This document shows positions 56,250-64,000 of a stretch of DNA of 64,000 nt, in pieces. This stretch comes from Stomoxys calcitrans (taxonomy: Eukaryota > Arthropoda > Insecta > Diptera > Muscidae). Within the stretch, counting starts at the first letter, position 1. Each line of letters starts with the position of its first letter. Position numbers and translations under genes: made by a program. The notes below the pieces were generated by a model. The model saw nothing but the letters and a program-made list of their open reading frames with translations. It had not been told where the DNA came from and searched no databases. Location: NCBI RefSeq assembly GCF_963082655.1, contig NC_081554.1:192230206-192294205 (forward strand), in the 5' to 3' direction.

Positions 56250-56720
56250 GTCGCATTAGCACGCTTTTATTTTTTTACACCCTCGTCTGATATCAATATT
56301 CGGGAAAAAGTGTCTATGGGGGCACCCCACCACCATAACACCACCCATATAGGAAGTATTTGCTGACGATTGCAATATGGGGCTCAGAGGTACTGTAAAG
56401 TAGAACACGAATATGATATATACTTTCAAGGCCAAGTCAATGAGTGGCCGCCCATCTCCCAAAACACCCCCAAACCGGTCATGTTTGCCGACTACGGAAA
56501 TATGGGGCTCAAATGAAAGGTGTTTGAGAGTAGACCACAAATCTGATGTCAACATTCGGGACCAACTGTCTTGAGGAAACGGATTTGATATATTATTTCG
56601 AGGCCAATGCCAATATGGGGTTCAAATAAATGATATATAGATACATGAGAATAGAGCACGATGCTGATATATATCCAGGGATTAATGTTTGGGAGACCAC
56701 CCCTATCACACTTTAACCGG
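56250..56720 (-). repeat. Family V repeat, opposite orientation
   Basis: GGGGCTCAAATGAAAGGTGT and related blocks (ATATGGGG, GAGAGTAGA.CACAAA) in several imperfect units of about 110 bases. Confidence 0.55.
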
Positions 56721-57438
56721 GCATATTTACCAACCATGTCAATTTGCTGAACATGCCAATAAATTATTGGAAACAAGCTTATGGGCCTATAGGACAAATC
56801 GAAATTTTCAGGCTTGTTTGGATTAAGAATCATAAAAATGTTAGCAAGTTTCCATTGGATAGGAACACAGCTTAGTCGTAAAGCAGAATTAAAAAGTACA
56901 GTTAGATAAATTATGCCTTTTTTGGTAATGCTTTCCGCACTTTCCCATCAATGAGGTCATATCCTGGAGATTTTTGGTATTTAAAAAGCTATGATTGGTC
57001 TAAATATCTGACAACGAACATCAAAAAAATCCAGAATATCAATTTCGTGTGTATTTTTGTTTGTGTCTGATGATCAAAATTACTATGCTCATGAATATCA
57101 ACAGATCATTTTCTTTCAGTCTAGTCTTCTGTTCGTTTAAATACAACCATTCCCTAGGCAGAGGTGTAAAATGACATATATGAAAACAACCCATTTAATA
57201 ATTCATTCATATTTACATATCGTGGCCTATGCCATCAGTTAGTAGTATCTTTTTCCATTTATAGTCCCTTTAAAATTTAGTGTGAAAAAGGTTAACAAGC
57301 GGTTTCAACCAAAGCAATTAAAAGAAAATGATTTGCAGACACTTCACTAACAATAGACCACTTCCAAAATAGAACATCACTAAAATGCCAAGAGCTTAGT
57401 TTTTAAAAATCCAGTTAATTTTGCGACGATCAACAACC

Positions 57439-60400
57439 ATGTCATCATTGGCGGAGGAAACACAAAATTTGAAGTTTCTTAAAATTCAACGCTACGCTAT
57501 GGGCATCCTAGGACTGGATCTGGGGGTTACTTCTCGCAAGCAACTCATCAAATCACCGGGAACTTTAGCTTTCTTTACCTTTTCCATTGTGTTATTCCAA
57601 TATGGATTCTTTAATTATGCCAAGGATAGCATCACCGATATAGATACCATCACCAGTTCCTTATCGATGTTTAATAAGGGTGGTCTACTTTTGTTTAAGG
57701 GGTCTATGCTTATACACTATGGTGGCAAGATGTTGAATTTAATATGGAATTTAAACTCTTTGGCCAAAGAAGGTATGCAGGTATATGGCTGAAAAGCAAA
57801 CAATTGTTAAATTTTTTATAGAATGCCCCATATGTCTGCTGATATGTCTGATCCGAAGTGCTTTAGGTTTTTAAAAGTAGTTTTTCCTATTCCCTTTTTC
57901 GTTTCTCTAAAGCCAATGCCGAGGAATATGAAAAATGGTTATCGGAGAATCGGCGCGCCGTATTGCTGGCCAAATCTTATTTTTGCGCTTGTTTGACATC
58001 GGTTGTCTGTTGTGCACTTTTACCATGGCTTTTTGTAATCTATGAATACTTTAAAGGAGTGGAGCCTCATTTGGAGTTGCCCTTTGCAGTGAAGTCAGTA
58101 TAAGGGGATCCTTAAAGCCTTTACACTTCTTTATTATATTTGATTCACCCTCGTAGATTTTAAGTAAACTTCTTTTCTTTCAGATTCCCCTACGATGATG
58201 GCGGTTGGATTGCCTCTTTGGTCATTTATATCTTGACATTAAGCCTATTGCGAGCCTTATCCAATACCTCCATAGGCATTGATACCCTGTTTGGTTGGTA
58301 TATTTTCGCCATATCTGGCCACTTTCACATTTTACGTGATAAAATCCAAAAGGCGGCCATGAAAATAGATTTGTATGATAATCATTTGGATTTTCAACAG
58401 GACATTGCAGCATTTGTTACGTACCATAATCATGTGGCAATATTTGTCGAAGATCTGAATGAGCTTTACGGTGCCATATCATGGGCCGAAATAACTTTGA
58501 GTTGTTTGCAAATGTGTTTTCTTTTATATTCCCTGGGAAATGATCCAAATTTAGCTAGCATACCATTTCATTTTCTTGCCACCGCTGCTATTATAATACA
58601 GTTGATGATCTATTGTTTTGGAGGGGAAAAGTTGAAGTATGAGGTAAGTTTTGAAGAAAAGTCAAACATATTTACAACTTACTGTGTAATGGACAAGCAC
58701 ACACATACACACTATTACACGATATTGTGTACGTAGACCAGGGTTGAGCACATGTGGTAGTGTGCGTAATATTTCCAAGCCCATGGGCCTATGTTCTTGT
58801 GTCCTACAAATATTTTTGATCGCCAAACAAGCTTCCGCGAATCTTCTAGAACAAGGCTACGATCGCGGATGAGCTTGTCTTAGAGTCGTAGACGAAAACG
58901 AATCTTCTGAAAGAGTGTTCCGCGAATCTTCCCTATGTGTAGACTAAGAGTAAGTCAGAAGAGTCTTGAAAGATCTTCGAATCATGTGGGCAGTTGTGTA
59001 ACAAACGAGTGTTTTGGAAGATTAATAAAATGGTCTTCTAGAAGAGTTGCGCATATAAGTATTTCTGAATATTTATTAAATAATGTTTTAAAAGAGTTGG
59101 GCGTTATTCGCTTGAAAGATCTAAAAATACAGATCAAGATTAGTTTATTCATCGAAAACGCAACAGCTACGAAAAAACTTTAAACAATGTTTATATTACT
59201 AGTCATGTTCGTCATATAAGCAAAGTGAGAATACTGTTTGGTGTTGTGGAAGTTGTCCACTCAAAACAAAACATCGCACCAGGCTTGAAAATAAAAGCAA
59301 TAGCGAAAAATTAACTCATGTGATTAATAAACAAATCTTCTGGACGAGTATAACGCAATGAGTTGCGTAATAACCATTGCGAATAGTTGCTAAAACTAAA
59401 AACCGCACACGCAATGGGGATATCCATTGATAACATAGAAGAGTGTTTCGCGAGTCATACGAAAGATTATAACGCAATGGGTTGTAAGAGAATCGTCACG
59501 AAGAGTTTACTAAAACTTACGCACACGCAATGGATTGTCCAATGATATCGTAGAAAAGTGTTTCGAGACTCATACAGAAGAACAATTGCGAAAAAAATCT
59601 TCCAGAAGTTTGTTTTATTCATCGTGGATACAAACACTCTTCCAAAGTAATGAACAAGTAAGAGCGTGCTAAGTTCGGCCGGGCCGAATCTTATATACCC
59701 TCCACCATTGATCGCATTTGTCGAGTTCTATGCGCGGTATCTCTATTTAGACAAACATAGAATATTGAATAAGAACTGTTATGCTATTGAAGCTATATCA
59801 AGTTGTAGTCCGATTCGGACCATAAATGAATGCTGAACATTGTAGAAGTCATTGTGTAATAATTCAGTTCATTCGGATAAGAATTGCGCCTTATAGGGGC
59901 TCAAGAGGCAAAATCGAGAGATAAGTTTATATGGGAGCTATATCAAGCTATTGATCGATTCCGACTATATTAGACACATATGTTGAAAGTCATGAGAGAA
60001 GGCGTTGTACAAAATTTCTGCTAAATCGGATGAGAATTCCGCCCCATAGAGGCTCAAGAAGTCAAAATCCCAGATCGTTTTATATGGCAGCTATATTAGG
60101 TTCTATACCGATTTTCGCCATACTTAGCACAGTTATTGGAAGTTATAACAAAACACCTCATGCAAAGTTTCAGCCAAATCGGATGAGAATTGCGAGCTCT
60201 ATTGGCTCACGAAGTCAAGATCCACGATCAGTTTATATGACAGCTATACCAGATTATGAACTGATTTGATTCATACTTAGCACAGTTGTTGTTTCAGTTA
60301 AATCGGACAAGAGTTGCGCCCTCTAGAGGCTCAAGAAGTCAAGACCTAAGATCGGTTTATATGGCAGCTATATCAAAACATGGACCTCTTTAAACCATAC

Positions 60401-61737
60401 TTGGCGCAGTTATTGGAAGTGCTACCAAAACACTACGTGCAAAATTTCAATAAAATCGGATAATAATTCCGCTTTCTAGAGGCTCAAGAAGTCAAGATCT
60501 CAGATCGGTTTATATGGCAGCTATATCAGGTTATGAACCGATTTAAACCATTTTTGGCAGAGTTGTTGGAAGTCATAAAAAAACACGCTATGCCAAGTTT
60601 CAGCCAAATCGGATAAGAATTGCGCCCTCTAGAGGCTAAAGAAGTCTAGATCCAAGATCGGTTTATATGGCAGCTTTATCAAAACATGGACCGGTATGGC
60701 CCATTTATCCTATGTTAAAATCACAGCATTTGGTGCAGTTTTAGTATACATCCAGATGCTCAAAAACTTAATATTTTCTATATCTATCAAAGCAAACAGT
60801 TTACTGAGACTACTGCATACTATTTCATGTAATACTTCAAGTACTATTTCGAACTACTCCAGTTACTATTTCGTACTACTCCAACTTCTATTTTGTACTA
60901 CTCCAACTTCTATTTTGTATTTCTTAGATACTACCCCAAGAACTACGAACTTCGCTCTACTCTAAATGCTTTCTCGTGCTACTCCATATGATACCTTGTT
61001 CTGGTCAGTATGGTACTTTGTGTTACTTCAAGCAACACGTACTACAACTACAACCAGTAATGTACGCAGTTAGAAGGAGTTCCAATTTAGGTTCTCATTT
61101 CCTTGAGAACCTGTCTGATTTAGCGGATGTGAACATTCTCAAGTTATTGGGCTTTTTAAAGCAATGTAGATGGTTCAACGGTAGGAACTAGAAGGCATAT
61201 TTCTTCTTCTGCTCCTGTGGAATTACAATGGACGAAAACGTCTAAGTGAGTCTGATGGCAGACTGCCACTTAAACCTAACCTAACCTAACGTACTACTCC
61301 CAGCACAGCATGGTGCTAAGCCATGTACTTCTTCTTATTACTCCAAATACTACTTTGTACCTTCCGGTTGCTCAAGAAGTTAAAATGGGAGCTCGCTTTA
61401 TATAGGAGATATAATAGATTCTATAGTTCGATTCAGACCATACATAGCATGTACGTTGGAAGCCATAACACAAAATCAGTTCAATCGTATAAGAACCTCG
61501 CCATCACGGTTCTCAACAAGTCAAATAAAAAGATCATAATGAATGACTCTGACTTGTTGTTCTTCTTACTTATTTTTTCAGAACGACTTGCTTTGCAAAG
61601 AAATCTACATGGTCATGCCCTGGGAGAAAATGCATCTATCGGAGAAAAAGTTGATATTAATCGCTCTAGTTCGCACCCAAAAGGAAACCATATTGAAGGG
61701 TTTGTTTTATCATCTAAATCAGAGTCTCTTGGTGTTT
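57439..61737 (+). CDS. Odorant receptor, 7tm_6 family, 3' end uncertain
   Basis: Insect odorant receptor, by family knowledge a seven-helix ligand-gated channel subunit working with Orco in antennal or palp neurons. Exons: 57439-57772, 57913-58093, 58184-58643 and 61582-61737 (phases 1, 2 and 0), giving 377 residues. ATG at 57439 (MSSLAEETQNLKFLK); an upstream TTG in frame was not used. Hydrophobic segments include GTLAFFTFSIVLFQYGFF, SVVCCALLPWLFVIYEYF and GWIASLVIYILTLSLL, and the C-terminal exon has the diagnostic MPWEKMHLSEKKLILIALVR-TQK block followed by QSLLVFV. A perfect GTAAGT follows at 61738, so a short last exon may lie beyond what I can identify. Otherwise read-through adds 17 residues to TAA at 61789, which would suit the family length but lacks the usual S-Y-S-x-F-T-L-L motif. 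The receptor subgroup was not resolved. Confidence 0.92.
59350..59587. repeat. Tandem repeat, two units of about 119 bases
   Basis: Both units run from ATAACGCAATG.GTTG through CGCACACGCAATGG and GTAGAA.AGTGTTTCG to GAAAGATT or a variant. Similar GAAGAGTGTT and GCGAATCTTC blocks lie upstream in 58830-59100. Confidence 0.6.
59660..60720 (+). repeat. Family I repeat, long copy
   Basis: Opens GTGCTAAGTTCGGCCGGGCC, about six units (GGTTTATATGGCAGCTATAT), no canonical closing end. It lies inside intron 3 of the odorant receptor gene. Confidence 0.8.
61070..61290 (-). repeat. LINE 3'-tail-like fragment, inverted
   Basis: TTCTCATTTCCTTGAGAACC, GTCTGATTTAGCGGATGTGA and a terminal CCTAACCTAACCTAAC. 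Counterpart of blocks at 31768-31980 and 18700-19030. Confidence 0.6.
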
Positions 61738-61799
61738 GTAAGTCCAAACATGTTACTCTTAACAACTGAATGCGTATTATTAATAAAATAATATTTTTT

Positions 61800-62760
61800 A
61801 TTCCTCCTTAATTTATCGTAGATTTTTAAAACTGCATTTTCTTTCATCACTTTACTAGGCGCCATAAAGGAATAATAAAAAAACAAAATAATTGTATATC
61901 TTTCCTCCATCCGAGGTCCTTTTTAAGTTAAAGCTTTTACTGTTGTTTCGCTTAAAAAATCTGTGAAATAAAGCATATATGTTGTTGTATGAGCATTAAA
62001 ATAGAAATTGGTTTTATTGTTCAAATCCCCAATTAATTTGGTTAAGGATTGCGCGCTTCAGGTCCTTAAGAAGTTCTATCGTAAAATCTGATGATGATGA
62101 TGTGACTAAATTGCTACCAAATTAGGAAGGAAGTACACCCTCCAGATGCTCAAGAAGTCGAATCTAAAGATCTCCTAATAAGATCATTGTTGGCTGTTGA
62201 AAGGATCATGGTCATGCAAATTTTCTGAATAATCTGTCAAATAATTGGACCTCCAAGTTACAAAAGAAGTCAAGTCCGAAGAGGTTTTTCATATTTTACC
62301 GTAAGATTGGTTTATAAGAAAGCTGTCCTAAAGTTAACAAGAGTTGACCCAATTACAATCTCTACCTACAACTAAAATAAGTATTTGTTTAAATATATGA
62401 AAGAAATATAACTTAGAATGCATATATCTTCCTAAACGAAGTATCCAAAAATGGACCTTCACAAAGGTAACCCCAGCTCGTTTTAGTGTAATAGGCTTTA
62501 AAACAGACTCATTAAGATATTAGAATGGCTTTACGAGTACGAGAACGATGACGAAGAGGTATGCCATTTAAATCCATACTAGGCATTAAAATACATACTA
62601 TACGTAAATAGTAAAAAAATATTTACTCCACCCATATACGGAATCAGCTTATTCATTACCACCCAAAAATTTGCTGATGTGAGGAACGCCCTGCTGTTAT
62701 TCCTGAGATTATTTTTTTTTTTTTGGCAATTAAAGGGAAATACCATGCTACGAAAATAGT
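61800..62760. other. Sequence after the odorant receptor exon 4
   Basis: AT-rich. I searched for a short last receptor exon (aromatic-rich, AG acceptor in phase 0, stop) and did not find a convincing one. Some family I-like scraps (CTCAAGAAGTCGAATC) near 62150. Confidence 0.4.
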
Positions 62761-62771
62761 AGTTGTATGTA

Positions 62772-63006
62772 TTGGGTTGCCCAAAAAGTAATTGCGGATT
62801 TTTCATATAGTCGGCGTTGACAAATTTTTTCACAGCTTGTGACTCTGTAATTGCATTCTTTCTTCTGTCAATTATCAGCTGTAACTTTTAGCTTGCTTTA
62901 GAAAAAAAGTGTAAAAAGTATATTTGATTAAAGTTCATTCTAAGTTTTATTAAAAATGCATTTACTTTCTTTTAAAAAATCCGCAATTACTTTTTGGGCA
63001 ACCCAA
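62772..63006. mobile_element. Mariner-like MITE
   Basis: 235 bases with inverted ends TTGGGTTGCCCAAAAAGTAA and TTACTTTTTGGGCAACCCAA, flanked by TA on each side. Interior not coding. These ends are typical of mariner elements of insects. Confidence 0.85.
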
Positions 63007-63049
63007 TATATCGCTTGGCAATTTCAATGCCTTTATATGAATCCCATAT

Positions 63050-63720
63050 GATCTTAACTGATTTATGAATTTGCTCAAAGGGTTTGGGTCATTTGAGTTT
63101 GTATAGTCGGCAAACATGTCCGATTTGGGGACGGCCATTCAGTGACTTTCTCTGAAAATATATATTAGCTTCTTATTCTACTCTGAAGTACCTCTTATTT
63201 GAGACCCATACATTACAATGGTCAGCAAATACTTCCTATTTGGGTGGTGTTATTGGATGAGTAGAAACTTTTTCCGAATATTGATATCAGATTCGTGCAG
63301 TACTTCCAAAGATCTTTCATTTGAGTCCCATATTGCTATGCTCGTAAATTTGTGCACTTTGGGGGTGTTTTTGGAAAGAGGCAGCCCCCAAAACACTTGG
63401 TTCCACATTTGGATATCATATTCATATTCTACACTCAAATACCTTCTATTTGAGCCCTATATTGCGATGGTCAGTAAATAAGTCCTGTTTGGGGGTGTTT
63501 TTAGGGAGGGGAGGCCCCCCAACACTTGGTCGCACATTTTGAGTCCCATATTGTCGTGATTGATCTACATATCTATTTGGTAGGTTTTGGGGTGGGGCGT
63601 CCCCCCAGGTACCCCATCCGAAATTTGGATATAAAACTTTTGTTTTCAGGTGAGCAAAAGATAGGACACAAAATTTCGCTTAAATTGCACCCCCATCTCC
63701 GAGTTCTGGAGTTTCTGAAA
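63050..63720 (-). repeat. Family V repeat, multi-unit copy
   Basis: Repeated units with GAGTCCCATATTGC.ATG, GGGGGTGTTTTTAGGG and TTGATATCAGATTCGTG. Five or so units of about 110-120 bases. Confidence 0.65.
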
Positions 63721-63744
63721 ATAAGAAATGTGTCACAAATCATT

Positions 63745-63945
63745 CATCAGTGGTAATGCTGGCGATATTTGTGAGTTATACAACCTAGTAGAAACTTCTC
63801 TACGAAGTGGTGCTGCTATACGGAATGCTGTTCAAACTCGGTATAAAAAAGAGGGCCCCTTATCATTGAGCTTAAGCTTAGATCGGACTGCATTCGTTGA
63901 AATGAGAAAAAAATTCCCCATTCCTTAATGAAATCTTCATGCGAA
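63745..63945 (+). mobile_element. tRNA-derived SINE, body and tail
   Basis: CATCAGTGGTAATGCTGGCG, GAGGGCCCCTTATCATTGAG and CCCCATTCCTTAATG. The head is missing. Confidence 0.7.
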
Positions 63946-64000
63946 ATTTTATTACATATTAACATTCTTGGATCAACCCCCACAATATTTTTACAGAAAA

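Larger units (their letters stand above)
58644..61581 (+). other. Odorant receptor intron 3 (2.9 kb)
   Basis: Contains a two-copy tandem repeat (59350-59587), a family I repeat (59660-60720), a TACTCCAACT-rich stretch and an inverted LINE-tail fragment (61070-61290). No other gene seen. Confidence 0.6.

Noticed and set aside
61275..61290. CCTAACCTAACCTAAC as a telomere repeat
   Set aside because: Three units only, at the end of a LINE-tail fragment. Flies do not use simple telomerase repeats.

Overview
The window is nuclear DNA of a higher fly, most likely a muscid such as a Stomoxys or Musca relative. Three things point there: (1) intron-split genes with insect relatives (an odorant receptor, Cep104, a cytochrome b561), (2) dense dispersed repeats of the type that litters muscid genomes (units around GATCGGTTTATATGGCAGC, ends around CCACCATAGGATGGGGGTAT), and (3) a tRNA-derived SINE, mariner elements and broken LINEs. 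Species is an inference. More than half of the window is repeat.

Region 1, about 1.7 to 27.4 kb, is the most unusual part. On the minus strand, 18381 down to 1961, I can string together sixteen small exons, each a multiple of three and each flanked by plausible AG/GT splice sites in phase 0. Together they encode a signal peptide, short proline-rich pieces and then seven 40-codon exons with N-glycosylation sequons in fixed register. The model is 480 codons without a stop. Part of the array was enlarged by a near-identical 3.4 kb tandem duplication. Two small secreted-peptide genes lie beside it: 20892-20677 on the minus strand and 27065-27330 on the plus strand. I do not recognise the family. 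The exon design resembles the micro-exon genes of schistosomes and the bicycle genes of aphids, but I see no homology to either. Between these two small genes lies a minisatellite of palindromic units (21.15-24.9 kb) broken by a LINE and a mariner MITE.

Region 2, about 30.0 to 48.0 kb, holds two ordinary genes head to head. One is a three-exon cytochrome b561 of the CYB561D2 type on the minus strand (39279-30014, with an 8.5 kb first intron full of nested mobile DNA). The other is Cep104 on the plus strand (seven exons visible, 41322-47980; the short first coding exon was not found). Their 5' ends are about 2 kb apart.

Region 3, about 48 to 57 kb, is mobile DNA: a decayed copy of part of a Cep104 exon, SINEs, LINE endonuclease and RNase H remnants, and dispersed repeats. 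Region 4, from 57439, holds a 7tm_6 odorant receptor with four exons visible; its last exon is either the read-through of exon 4 or lies further on. The window ends in repeats.

All exon boundaries were worked out by eye from splice consensus, reading phase and family alignment from memory. No search or transcript evidence was available.
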